Assembly (NCBI RefSeq): GCF_000710035.2
Contig: NZ_JMJJ01000001.1
Span: 1 to 64,000, forward strand
DNA: 64,000 bases
Direction of reading: 5' to 3'
Source: Pantoea ananatis LMG 2665
GTDB lineage: Bacteria; Pseudomonadota; Gammaproteobacteria; Enterobacterales; Enterobacteriaceae
In this document: one piece after another, positions 17,514 through 26,062 of the stretch
Layout of the letters: each line of letters opens with the position of its first letter
How positions within the stretch are numbered: the stretch's first letter is position 1
Position numbers and translations under genes: made by a program
The notes under the pieces: model-generated
The model's input: only the letters and a program-made list of their open reading frames with translations
The model's database searches: none
Told to the model about the DNA's origin: nothing

Positions 17514-18807
17514 CTACTGCGATACCGCTAACCCGGCATCCGGTTCTCCAGGTTCCTTTGGTTCTTTGATCAGAATCCACAGAGCCGCCGCACCGATAAG
17601 GTCAAACACCGCCAGCGCAACAAAGAACGGACCAAAGCCGATGATGCTGACAAACGCGCCAATAAACAGGTTAAAGATCAACTGACCGGACCAGGCACAG
17701 GCGCCAGCCATGCCGACGGCAGTCGCGACCTCATCCTTCCTGAACAGGTCTGCGCCCAGCGTGGCGGCCACGGTAGAAAGTAACTGGTGCGAGAAGCCAC
17801 CAATGCTGATCAGCAACACGGCGACATAGGGGTTTTGAACAATGCTGACCAGGCCGATGGTGGTCATCAGCACCGCCCCGAGCGTAAAGGTAATACGGCG
17901 CGAATTGATCAGGCCGATGCCGCGATCGTTCAGGAACTTCGCCACAAAGCCGCTGGCCAGGCAGCCCAGATCGGCCATCAGGAATGGCAGCCAGACAAAC
18001 ATCGCAATCTCTTTCAGGCTGAAGTGCAGGGTTTCCACAAAGAAGATCGGCACCCAGAAATTGATGGTGCCCCAGGCCGGATCGGCCAGAAAACGTGAGA
18101 GGCCAATGCCCCAGAAATTACGCTGTTTGAGGATGGCTAATTTAGAGGTCTTCTCTTTCTGCTCGGTATGAAGGTGTTTTTCCTGACCGCCCTCAATATA
18201 GGCGCGCTCTTCCGCCGACAGCCGTTTGGCCTCTTTGGGATCTTTATAAAAGATGAGCCAGATAAAGGCCGCCACAATAGCCAGGCCACCGGCCACCGGC
18301 CACCAGAAACGCAAACTGCCAGCTGTGAAACAGTATGCACCAGGCGATCAGCGGCGGTGCCAGCATGGCACCAAAAGAGGTGCCCATATTAAAGACGCCA
18401 GTGGCAATGCCGCGCTCCTTAGCCGGAAACCAGGTGGCAGCGGTTTTCACCCCGGCCGGAATCGCCGAGGCTTCACTAAAGCCCATGATGGCGCGCATAA
18501 ACGCCAGGCCCTGCCAGGAACCCGTTAGTGAGTGCGCTAAGGTGGCCAGCCCCCAGACGATGGCGCAGATAAAAAAGCCCAGCTTCAGGCCAATGGTATC
18601 AATGAAATAACCCATCACGGGCTGGCCGATGGTATAAGCCAGCTGAAAGGCGCTGACGATCCAGGAATATTGCTCCTTGGTAATATCCAGCTCCTTCATA
18701 ATTGTCGGGGCGGCAACGCCCAACGCAGTGCGATCGAGGTAATTAATAATCGTAATAAAGCACACCAGTAATATCATGTGCCATCGGTAATGTTTGATTG
18801 TTTTCAT
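17514..18807 (-). pseudogene. ExuT-like hexuronate/sugar-acid MFS transporter, frameshifted
   Basis: Two overlapping frames (18244-18807, then 17514-18314) together encode one 12-helix anion:cation symporter of the MFS. The first frame starts MKTIKHYRWHMILLVCFITI and has NYLDRTALGVAAPTIMKEL; the second ends with IKEPKEPGEPDAGLAV. Gene order of motifs follows E. coli ExuT (FPAKERGIATGVFNMG, FWGIGLSRFLADPAWGT). The frame is lost inside three tandem copies of GGCCACC (18284-18304); removing one copy restores FLVAGGLAIVA across the join. The rest is intact, so the lesion is recent or switchable. Confidence 0.88.
18284..18304. repeat. 7-bp tandem repeat (GGCCACC x3) causing a frameshift
   Basis: Three perfect head-to-tail copies of GGCCACC lie in the middle of the ExuT-like gene. 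Two copies would keep the reading frame; three shift it. This is the footprint of slipped-strand replication and could revert. Confidence 0.85.
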
Positions 18808-19515
18808 GATTGCTCCCTCATTGTTACCTTTTCCTTATGACTTTGCTAAACAGGTGACATGATTTTTAAATTAGAGGCAGGTTAATTAATTGAGTGTTAG
18901 TAAATCTCGTGATTGCACCTTGTTATTATTAGGTAAGCGATTTTGCAATAAACACGGAATTGCGTGGTGTGATGAGGCGCATTGTTTAATGCCGTGAAAA
19001 TCACTTTTGGTAAATAATGTGATCAACGTAACCCACACAGATAAAAAGATTAAATAGCGGCAAGATGGCCTGGAATCAGGTTAACACTAAGACGTTGCAG
19101 CCAAATCTTTATACCTGAAGCCACTTGCTGGCGTGCATAAGGGCATGTCCCTTGCAGGTTGAGAGGCGAGGTGCGTTTTTATTTCGACTGATTCAGACGT
19201 GATGTTAATCACCACAGCGGGTTGGATGCCTGATGGTCAATAAGGCAGCCTGTCGTTTTTAACGCAAATAAGATCGCGCTTTTATGAATATTTTTTAATT
19301 CAGACGCTTTTCTCTTTTGTTCGTTTACGCTGCCGGTGCAGAGCGTTTATTCCTGCTGAAAAAACAGAAATGATGGCGATGTTAATCGTTCATGGAAATA
19401 CGAGCGTGAAGGAATAGGTTGCAACTTTATAAGAGGAATCTTAAAAGGTCGTCGTTTGATGTTGAACAGGGATTCAGTATTATTTTCACCCTGTGCCACC
19501 CGCAAAGGATGTGAG
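18808..19515. other. long intergenic region between divergent genes
   Basis: About 700 bases between the broken transporter and the second Tlde-like gene. It holds promoters for both directions. Half-sites of CRP type (TGTGATC near 19018) and a small AAGGG/CCCTT hairpin (19139-19153) are visible. No gene or RNA was recognised. Confidence 0.4.
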
Positions 19516-20049
19516 ATGCAAATCTGTACGATGGACTATGCTCGTCTCTCGCCAGACGGAAAAAGGGTCAAGCTTGACTGTTACGGCATCGGCTCATTTG
19601 ATGTTTTGTCAGGAATTGACCGTTATCTCAATAACCCAGACTGTTCAGATAGAGAAAAGGCCGCGATCCCGCCGGGCACATACTGGATAGTCGACCGCCC
19701 GAAAGGAAGCGTGCTAAATCAACTGCGTGCAGAAGTGATTGATGCGTATCATTTGTACAGAAATCATCATTCCGAATGGTTTGGTTTATATAACGCAGAA
19801 ACCATGAGTGATCATGCTTACGTCAATGGCACACGTCGGGGCAGCTTTCGGCTTCACCCATTGAACAGCGACGGCACCGGGGTTTCGTGGGGCTGCGTAA
19901 CGCTGTACAGTTCATCGGATTTTGAAACCCTCAGAAATGCTTTGCTGCGGATACCTAAGATAAAAGTGCCCGGCGGGAAAGACCTGATGGCTTATGGCCG
20001 CCTTGATGTGCGCGGCATTCCAGATTTTAGTCGGTGTGGTGTGAGATGA
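19516..20049 (+). CDS. second Tlde1-like (DUF2778) L,D-transpeptidase-type effector
   Basis: A 177-residue protein of the same class as the gene at 13283-13801 but strongly diverged. The active-site pattern is longer: HPLNSDGTGVSWGC (H114, S124, C127). GTYWIVDRPKGS and EWFGLYNAETMSD match the family body. No signal peptide is present, which fits T6SS delivery to the target periplasm. The ATG at 19516 follows AAAGGA; an upstream start at 19456 has no site. The stop overlaps the next start as ATGA. No hcp, vgrG or PAAR gene is adjacent. Confidence 0.8.
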   Translation: MQICTMDYARLSPDGKRVKLDCYGIGSFDVLSGIDRYLNNPDCSDREKAAIPPGTYWIVDRPKGSVLNQLRAEVIDAYHLYRNHHSEWFGLYNAETMSDHAYVNGTRRGSFRLHPLNSDGTGVSWGCVTLYSSSDFETLRNALLRIPKIKVPGGKDLMAYGRLDVRGIPDFSRCGVR

Positions 20050-20261
20050 AAATTGCGATATTTATTATTGTGTTGCTGGCGGCTTTTGTGCTGATCCCGG
20101 ATAGCTGGATCAACACGTTATTCATGAGCCATATCACTATCGAAGGCGATGGCGAAGAGGCGATGAACAGCTATTCGTTTACGTTCATCGTGGTGAAGTT
20201 CGTACTGTCTCTCGTGCTGGCTGTCCTGGCCTCGTGGGGATATAGAAAGCGAAAACGTTAG
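20046..20261 (+). CDS. small membrane protein, likely immunity to the second Tlde-like effector
   Basis: A 71-residue protein with hydrophobic segments at residues 2-18 (signal anchor) and about 45-65, joined by an acidic loop (HITIEGDGEEAMN), and ending RKRKR. It starts within the effector stop codon (ATGA overlap), so translation is coupled. Architecture mirrors the 87-residue protein beside the first Tlde-like effector: N-terminal anchor, short periplasmic loop, second helix, basic end. Immunity function is inferred from that pairing. Confidence 0.65.
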   Translation: MKIAIFIIVLLAAFVLIPDSWINTLFMSHITIEGDGEEAMNSYSFTFIVVKFVLSLVLAVLASWGYRKRKR

Positions 20262-20460
20262 CCCGCGCTCAGGTGCCTGGCGGGGACGCACGACAGATGC
20301 TCAGCGGGATAAGCCACGCCTTTCCTGAAGGTGATCATCCGCATTCAACGCGCCTTTACCGTCCACAGACCATTTGTTTCGCGCCCTTCACGACTCACAT
20401 TTTCTGCTTTTCAGCCATCACAATGCCCGCTTTGATAACGCTTTAGCGACACAACCCTTC

Positions 20461-20480
20461 ACTTCCGTTTACTTCCGTTT
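20461..20480. promoter_or_regulatory. tandem 10-bp repeat, possible DeoR-type operator
   Basis: ACTTCCGTTT occurs twice head to tail, followed by TTTCCCC, about 80 bases before the DeoR-PfkB gene. The 10-bp period places both copies on the same face of the helix, as expected for a regulator site. DeoR-family proteins often bind short TTTC-rich direct repeats. Confidence 0.4.
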
Positions 20481-20560
20481 TTCCCCAGGTGCTGAGATCT
20501 GCATCACTTTCACGCTGCGTGCGCTCCCTTACGCTTAACGGCCAGGCAGGAGGGGGGATG

Positions 20561-21757
20561 ATGTTTCTGGAAGAACGACGCAATCAAATTTTGCAATGGC
20601 TGGACGAACATGAACGCGTCACCGTTAACGGGCTGGCGAGCCAGTTGCGTGTTACTCGGGAGACGATTCGCACCGATCTGCGTGCGCTGGCAGAGCAGGG
20701 GCTGGTTCAGCGCTGCTACGGCGGTGCCATAGTGCAACGCCGTAATCTGCAGGAAAAGCTCATCAGCGAAAGTGGCCATTTTGATGTTTTACTCAAGCGG
20801 TTGCAGGCGCGTAAAACCACCGTAAAGACCACCAGCAGGCAGGGAAAAGTCTGCATCTTTGGCGCATTCAATGTTGATATCGTCGCCAGGGTGGCGCGTT
20901 TTCCGCAAAGTGGTGAATCGCTGATGGCGCAAGGCTGCACACTCGGGCCCGGCGGCAAGGGGGCCAATCAGGCCATGGCCGCCAGCCGGGCCGGAGCGCG
21001 CGTCCATTTTGTTGCCAAGGTCGGAACCGATCGGTTCAGCCAGTTTGCGTTTGATCACCTTTCGTCATCGGACATTCACTCTTTCCGTTTATACCAGACG
21101 GATACCGAACCCACAGGCAGCGCCATCATTTATGTCTCGCAGGAAAACGGCGAGAACATGATTGCCATCTACCCCGGTGCCAATAAAACCCTGACGGATG
21201 CCGAAATTGCCGAGCTGACCCATGAACTCACCGATGCGGATGTGTTGTTACTGCAGCTGGAAAACAACGTCGAGGCCACGCGCAGCGCTATCCGGCTGGC
21301 ACACGCACTGGGCGTCCGCATCATCATGAACCCGGCGCCGTTCTCGTCTGAGGTCGTGAACGTTCTGCCGATGATCGATGTGCTGACGCCCAACGAAACC
21401 GAGGCCTCGCGGCTCTCGGGCATTGAAATCTGTGACATGGCGAGTGCGCGTAAGGCGGCGCAGGCGATTGTGGCGCAGGGGGCGCAGCGAGTGATCATCA
21501 CCATGGGCGCGCGCGGCGCGCTGCTGTTCGACGCGCCGCATTGTCACGTCATTCCCGCCTTTCCTGCGCTCAGCGTGGACACCACCGGCGCGGGCGATGC
21601 CTTTAACGGCGCGCTGGCCGCCGCGCTGGCGCAGGGGCAGCCGTTACTGCAGGCCGCCACATGGGCATCGGCCTTTGCGTCCCTGGCCGTAGAGCGGGAA
21701 GGCGCAAGCAATATGCCCAAGCGGCATCAGGTCATCACCCGACTTAACCAACGATAA
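20561..21757 (+). CDS. DeoR-type HTH fused to a PfkB-family sugar kinase
   Basis: A 398-residue two-domain protein. Residues 1-58 are a DeoR helix-turn-helix (FLEERRNQILQWLDEHERV, then VTRETIRTDLRALAEQGLV). Residues about 95-398 are a ribokinase-like PfkB domain with GPGGKGANQAMAASRAGA (near 119) and DTTGAGDAFNGAL (340-352, catalytic D346). Normal DeoR proteins carry a sugar-phosphate isomerase-like sensor; here a kinase replaces it, so one chain may phosphorylate the inducer and sense it. The ATG at 20561 has AGGAGG seven bases upstream. It leads an operon with a lyase, YhcH-type protein and transporter. Confidence 0.85.
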   Translation: MFLEERRNQILQWLDEHERVTVNGLASQLRVTRETIRTDLRALAEQGLVQRCYGGAIVQRRNLQEKLISESGHFDVLLKRLQARKTTVKTTSRQGKVCIFGAFNVDIVARVARFPQSGESLMAQGCTLGPGGKGANQAMAASRAGARVHFVAKVGTDRFSQFAFDHLSSSDIHSFRLYQTDTEPTGSAIIYVSQENGENMIAIYPGANKTLTDAEIAELTHELTDADVLLLQLENNVEATRSAIRLAHALGVRIIMNPAPFSSEVVNVLPMIDVLTPNETEASRLSGIEICDMASARKAAQAIVAQGAQRVIITMGARGALLFDAPHCHVIPAFPALSVDTTGAGDAFNGALAAALAQGQPLLQAATWASAFASLAVEREGASNMPKRHQVITRLNQR

Positions 21758-21803
21758 TCCGACGTAACGCAACAGCCGCGCGCTGGCGCTGGCAGGAGAA
21801 ACC

Positions 21804-22724
21804 ATGAAAAAGATTGAAGGTATTGTCCCGGTCATGCTGACCCCATTCACCGCAGAGAATCAGATCGATTACCCCGGCCTGTCACGCCTGATCGACTGGT
21901 ATCTGGCGCAGGGCGTGGATGCGCTGTTCGCCGTGTGCCAGTCCAGCGAAATGCAGTCTCTAAGCCTGGACGAGCGCGTTGCGCTGGCGCGTTTTGTGGT
22001 GGAGAAGGTGCAGGGCCGGGTGCCGGTGATTGCCTCCGGCCACATCAGCGATGAGTTAAGCGAGCAGACTCAGGAATTGCAGGCGATGGCCGGAACGGGC
22101 ATCGATGCGCTGGTGCTGGTGACCAATCACCTCGATCCACACAATCAGGGAAGCGAGACCTTTTATGCCCACCTGAATCACATTCTGGACGCGCTACCTG
22201 CCGGGCTGCCGCTAGGACTCTACGAGTGCCCGGCGCCGTATCGTCGTCTGCTGAGCGACGACGAGTTCAGCTTCTGTGCCAACAGCGGCCGCTTTGTGGT
22301 GCTGAAAGACGTGAGCTGCGATCTGCCCACGGTGCAACGCCGCGTCAGGCTGGCGAAAGGCACGCCGCTGGCGGTGATTAACGCCAATGCGGCCATTGCG
22401 TGGCCGGCCATCCAGGCGGGCGCGCGCGGCTTCAGCGGCGTGTTCACGAACTTTCATCCGAACCTCTACGTCTGGCTTTATCACCAGGGCGCCCAGCAGC
22501 CTGAGAAAGCCCATGAGCTGTCGCTGTTCCTGTCGCTGAGCGCCGTTACCGAAACCCTTGGCTATCCCAAAAACGCCAAAATTTATCACCAGCGCCTCGG
22601 CACCTTCGCCAGCGAGCACTGCCGCGTTAACCGGGACAACGTGCTGGAGAAGTTCTGGGGGCTTGGCGTGTTGCTTGACCAGATTCGTGATGGCAGTGCG
22701 CTGTGGCAACACCGTCTTTCATAA
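21804..22724 (+). CDS. DHDPS/NAL-family aldolase or lyase
   Basis: A 306-residue class I lyase of the dihydrodipicolinate synthase / N-acetylneuraminate lyase family. Catalytic residues are Y140 in LGLYECPAPYRR and K168 in FVVLKDVSCD, the Schiff-base lysine. These enzymes split or form 2-keto acids releasing pyruvate. The GTTS-type substrate loop reads CQSSEMQSL, so the substrate differs from dihydrodipicolinate or sialic acid. Together with the kinase, the YhcH-type protein and the transporter it suggests breakdown of a 2-keto-3-deoxy or nonulosonic-like sugar acid. Confidence 0.8.
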   Translation: MKKIEGIVPVMLTPFTAENQIDYPGLSRLIDWYLAQGVDALFAVCQSSEMQSLSLDERVALARFVVEKVQGRVPVIASGHISDELSEQTQELQAMAGTGIDALVLVTNHLDPHNQGSETFYAHLNHILDALPAGLPLGLYECPAPYRRLLSDDEFSFCANSGRFVVLKDVSCDLPTVQRRVRLAKGTPLAVINANAAIAWPAIQAGARGFSGVFTNFHPNLYVWLYHQGAQQPEKAHELSLFLSLSAVTETLGYPKNAKIYHQRLGTFASEHCRVNRDNVLEKFWGLGVLLDQIRDGSALWQHRLS

Positions 22725-22776
22725 AAAAATCGGACACCGTCTGTTCCTGCACCGTTTTACCACAAGGGAAAACACC

Positions 22777-23268
22777 ATGATTGTATGCGATCAACTTGAC
22801 TGGGCGCGTGAGCGTCACGCGTTTCATCCCATCGTTGACCAGGCGATTCGCTGGATAGCGGCCAGCGATTTCAGCCAGATGGAAACGGGGAAATACGATT
22901 TACTGCCCGACAACCAGATGTTCTGCCTGCTTCAGGAAATGACGACCGAGCCCGCCAGCGCCCGCCGGGCCGAATCCCATTTTCGCTATGTCGATATTCA
23001 GTACCTGCTGGCCGGACGCGAAACCATCGGCGTGACGCGTGCCCATCCGCAGCATGTGATAGCGGAAGACCGGCGGGAGGAAAATGACGTGGTGTTTTAT
23101 CAGGACATCACGGATGAGTACAGCATCGCGCTGACGCCGGGGCAGTTTGCGCTGTTTTTCCCTCACGATATTCATCGCCCTGGCTGTGCGTCGCCGGTGG
23201 CGCAGACTATCCGTAAAGCGGTGATTAAAATCCATCTCGATCTGTTTGCCGGGCGGGAGGCACCATGA
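22777..23268 (+). CDS. YhcH/YjgK/YiaL family protein
   Basis: A 163-residue cupin-like beta-barrel protein of the YhcH/YiaL (DUF386) family. The pattern MIVCDQLDW...YDLLPDNQMFCLLQEMTTEPAS, then SHFRYVDIQYLLAG and LFFPHDIHRPGC is typical, including the metal-binding histidines and glutamates. E. coli YhcH (NanQ) speeds interconversion of sialic acid anomers, so a mutarotase-like step is plausible. The ATG at 22777 follows AAGGGA. The stop overlaps the transporter start as ATGA, indicating coupled translation. Confidence 0.85.
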   Translation: MIVCDQLDWARERHAFHPIVDQAIRWIAASDFSQMETGKYDLLPDNQMFCLLQEMTTEPASARRAESHFRYVDIQYLLAGRETIGVTRAHPQHVIAEDRREENDVVFYQDITDEYSIALTPGQFALFFPHDIHRPGCASPVAQTIRKAVIKIHLDLFAGREAP

Positions 23269-24554
23269 AACCCTCTGCGGCGATGTCAGAAACAACGGTG
23301 AGCGGGCAGGGCACGCTGAAAGGGAAGCTGCGCTGGGGCATTGTCACGCTGCTGTTGCTGGCGGCGATAGTGAATTACCTGGACCGCGCCAACCTGAGTA
23401 TTGCCAACACCACCATTGCGGCGGAATTTGGCTTTTCGCAAACCGAAATGGGGTTGCTGTTGTCGGCGTTTCTCTGGCCCTATGCGCTGGCTAACCTGCC
23501 CGCAGGCTGGCTGGTGGACAAGTTAGGCCCCAAAAAGATGTTCTCCTGGGCGCTGGGTCTGTGGTCGGGCTTTACCGTGCTAACGGCGTTTGCCAACAGC
23601 TACAGCTATTTCTACGGTCTGCGTATGCTGCTGGGCGTGTCCGAATCCCCGTTCTTTACCTCGGGAATTAAAATCACTCATCGCTGGTTTGGCGACAGTG
23701 AACGCGGTTTACCCACTGCGATTATTAATACCGGTTCGCAAATTGCCAACGCCATTGCGCCGCCCATTCTGACCGTGCTGTTGCTGACCTTAGGCTGGCG
23801 CGGCATGTTTGTGGCGATCGGCGTAATGGGGCTTCCCCTGCTGCTGGCGTGGTGGAAGTTTTATCGCGATCCCAATGCCCGGGAAGATGCGCTGCTGCAT
23901 GCCGGACAACCCAGCGTCGTAGTGCCGCAAGAGAAGGGCGAGGTGCGCTGGCGTGCGCTGTTCCGACACAGCACCACCTGGTTTATGGTGATCGGCAACT
24001 TCTCCATTATGTTCACGATCTGGGTCTATCTGACCTGGCTGCCGGGCTATCTGGAAAAATCGCTGGGCTTTAGCCTCAAAGCCACCGGCTGGATTGCCTC
24101 CATTCCGTTTCTGGCCGGTATTCTTGGCGTGCTGGTGGGGGGGATGCTTTCAGACAACCTGGTGCGCCGGGGCGTCAGAGCCATCACCGCGCGTAAGGTG
24201 CCAATCGTATCGGGTGCGGCCCTGGCGGCCTGCTTCGTGGCACCGATTCCGTTTGTAAACAGCACCCCGCTGGCCATTGGCCTGCTGGCGCTGGGTTATT
24301 TCTTCTCGCAGATGCCGCAGGGGGCGCTCTGGACGCTGGCCAGTGACATCGCGCCGAAGTCGCAGGTGGCCTCGCTGGGCGCCATTCAGAACTTTGGCGG
24401 TTTCCTGGGGGCGGCAATGGCACCGATCGTTACCGGCATTATTCTGGATACCACCGGCAAATTCACCAACGTGTTTTTGCTTGGTGCAGCGCTCTTGATG
24501 CTGGGCGCGCTGAGCTACGGCCTGTTTGTGCGCAAGCCGCTACAGGCAAGCTAA
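23265..24554 (+). CDS. MFS transporter, anion:cation symporter family
   Basis: A 429-residue, 12-helix MFS protein of the ACS family (same broad group as ExuT, GudP and DgoT). Visible marks are NYLDRANLSIANTTIAAEFG after helix 1, GWLVDKLGPKKMFSWALG between helices 2 and 3, and the RGLPTAIINTGSQIAN segment. ACS carriers take up sugar acids with protons. Last gene of the operon headed by the DeoR-PfkB fusion; its ATG overlaps the previous stop. Expected location is the inner membrane and the substrate should match the lyase. Confidence 0.85.
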   Translation: MKPSAAMSETTVSGQGTLKGKLRWGIVTLLLLAAIVNYLDRANLSIANTTIAAEFGFSQTEMGLLLSAFLWPYALANLPAGWLVDKLGPKKMFSWALGLWSGFTVLTAFANSYSYFYGLRMLLGVSESPFFTSGIKITHRWFGDSERGLPTAIINTGSQIANAIAPPILTVLLLTLGWRGMFVAIGVMGLPLLLAWWKFYRDPNAREDALLHAGQPSVVVPQEKGEVRWRALFRHSTTWFMVIGNFSIMFTIWVYLTWLPGYLEKSLGFSLKATGWIASIPFLAGILGVLVGGMLSDNLVRRGVRAITARKVPIVSGAALAACFVAPIPFVNSTPLAIGLLALGYFFSQMPQGALWTLASDIAPKSQVASLGAIQNFGGFLGAAMAPIVTGIILDTTGKFTNVFLLGAALLMLGALSYGLFVRKPLQAS

Positions 24555-25048
24555 CAAGCCCAACCCTGGCGGCCAGCCAGGGTTGTACCAGATGGCAGCC
24601 CACGCTGACGGTTATCGCTGACAGGGTTTACCTTCTGTTAAAGAGGGCTGACGTGAGATGTACCAGTACGAAAGGGTTTAACGCGGTAATCGGCAGAGCA
24701 GGGGGGATAACGCCGGTTCAGGATTATCGGCGCATCGATTGCCCTTAAAGAAAATGATTCATCCAGACGGGGGCGTTTTCTCCGTCTGTCATCGTTCTTT
24801 CTATTCGGGTTAACCTCTTTGCCCGGCGCGTAATTATCGTTTTTCCTCTTCCCGCCAATAAATCGTTTTAATTAAATTCTGTTGAACTAAAAGAGAAAAT
24901 ATAACAACATTGCGGCCGTTTATCATGGCATCACAGACGAGGCACCGCGTTTAAATTAACGCAAATAAGCCCTGCATGATGATCTCAATAATCATTTTCA
25001 CGCTAATTATTGTTGTCCTTATTTACTTCACACAGACAGGTATGTTGA
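24555..25048. other. intergenic region between the sugar-acid operon and the lipoprotein gene
   Basis: About 490 bases without a gene. A perfect 9-bp hairpin follows the transporter stop (listed separately). A second inverted repeat, CAGACGG/CCGTCTG, is at 24764-24788. The AT-rich part from 24850 should hold the lipoprotein promoter. Confidence 0.45.
24562..24584 (+). terminator. hairpin at the end of the sugar-acid operon
   Basis: AACCCTGGC pairs perfectly with GCCAGGGTT around a GGCCA loop, eight bases after the transporter stop codon. There is no U-tract, so it may be an mRNA-stabilising hairpin or a Rho-assisted end rather than a full intrinsic terminator. Confidence 0.5.
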
Positions 25049-25438
25049 ATGAAAAAGTCTATGAAATGGTTTGCCGCCCTTGCGGTCGTTGGGGCGTTGG
25101 CAGGCTGTGCGCGTACCGCCCCGCTTGAGAAAATTCATACTATCGTCGCGGCGGGTTATACCCAAGATCAGGTTAAAAATGCCATTTTAAGAGCCGGTGT
25201 TCAGCGTCAGTGGATGATGACGCAGGTGGCTCCGGGCGAGATTAAAGCGCGTCAGCAGGTTCGTGATCACATGGCTGAAGTGCGAATCAACTACTCGTCG
25301 ACAGGCTACGATATCGTCTACGACCACAGCACCAATCTGCTGGCATCGGGCGGGCAGATTCATAAAACCTACAACCGCTGGGTGGAAAACCTGGATAAAG
25401 ATATTCAGGCCAATCTCTCGGCAGGCACAAAATTGTAA
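25049..25438 (+). CDS. small lipoprotein of unknown function
   Basis: A 129-residue lipoprotein: signal MKKSMKWFAALAVVGALAGC with lipobox LAGC (lipidated Cys 20), then a roughly 110-residue alpha/beta domain. The residue after the cysteine is alanine, so outer-membrane sorting is expected. Small Enterobacterales lipoproteins of this kind are unassigned. It lies just upstream of the APE cluster but is separated by a hairpin and a broken gene, so I do not count it as an APE gene. Confidence 0.78.
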   Translation: MKKSMKWFAALAVVGALAGCARTAPLEKIHTIVAAGYTQDQVKNAILRAGVQRQWMMTQVAPGEIKARQQVRDHMAEVRINYSSTGYDIVYDHSTNLLASGGQIHKTYNRWVENLDKDIQANLSAGTKL

Positions 25439-25452
25439 TTATGCCTAAAGTC

Positions 25453-25468
25453 GGGCCAGTGATGGCCC
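25453..25468 (+). terminator. hairpin after the lipoprotein gene
   Basis: GGGCCA-GTGA-TGGCCC forms a 6-bp stem with a 4-base loop, 15 bases after the lipoprotein stop. It is followed by GATAAATCG without a U-run. Confidence 0.45.
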
Positions 25469-25500
25469 GATAAATCGCTTATGACTTAGCAGGTTTTCTC

Positions 25501-26009
25501 AGCCATCACACCGGTAAATGGGCTATACGCTGCTGCCAGTATGACCACGCAATGGCGGTGGCCTGTCAGATTTGCCGCCCCGGATTGCGCTGACGCGGGA
25601 AAATATCGAAAATGCAGGCTTTTCTCATCGCATCGCCTGCCATGAAGTCGATATGCTTGGCGACCTGCCTTTACCCGCAGAAGCCGATGTCGGTTGGATG
25701 AGTCAGTTTCTGGACGGCTTTTCGCCTGAACAAGTCGTCACGATGCTGGACCCTGTTGCCGACGTGATAAAACCCGGCGCGAAGCTGTTCATCATGGAAC
25801 CGTTCTGGGATGCGCAGAACATTGAAGCGGCCTCATTTAGTCTCAATGCGTCTTCGCTTTATTTTACCTGTATGGCCAACGGCAACAGCCGTTTCTACAG
25901 CCTAGAGACGTTTTATCACTATCTGGACAAGGCAGGGTTCCAGAGCGATGAGCGCCACGACGGCCCGGGCGTTGGGCATACATTATTGCAGTGCCAGAAG
26001 AAACCATAA
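25501..26009 (+). pseudogene. decayed APE-cluster methyltransferase (apeB-like)
   Basis: The 3' part (25569-26009) encodes the C-terminal half of the SAM methyltransferase that heads APE clusters: VGWMSQFLDGFSPEQVV, FIMEPFWDAQNIEAASF, YFTCMANGNSRFYS and GVGHTLLQCQKKP. Upstream, in another frame, TGKWAIRCCQYDHAMAV (from about 25513) is recognisable as the SAM-binding motif I region, so there is a frameshift between them near 25560-25570. Everything before motif I is missing. The protein should be about 340-380 residues, so the gene is dead. The apeC gene starts 54 bases downstream. Confidence 0.8.
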
Positions 26010-26062
26010 CAACACGGCGATAAGCGCCCTGAGTATCACCTGAATATCGCGGACGCGCGTTG

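Noticed and set aside
19018..19040. CRP-like half-site (TGTGATC) in the region before the Tlde-like gene
   Set aside because: The second half (TCACA) is not present at the right spacing.
24655..24700. Stretch with CAGTACGAAAGG that recalls the 23S rRNA 3' end
   Set aside because: Only a dozen bases are similar, with no further rRNA sequence around it.
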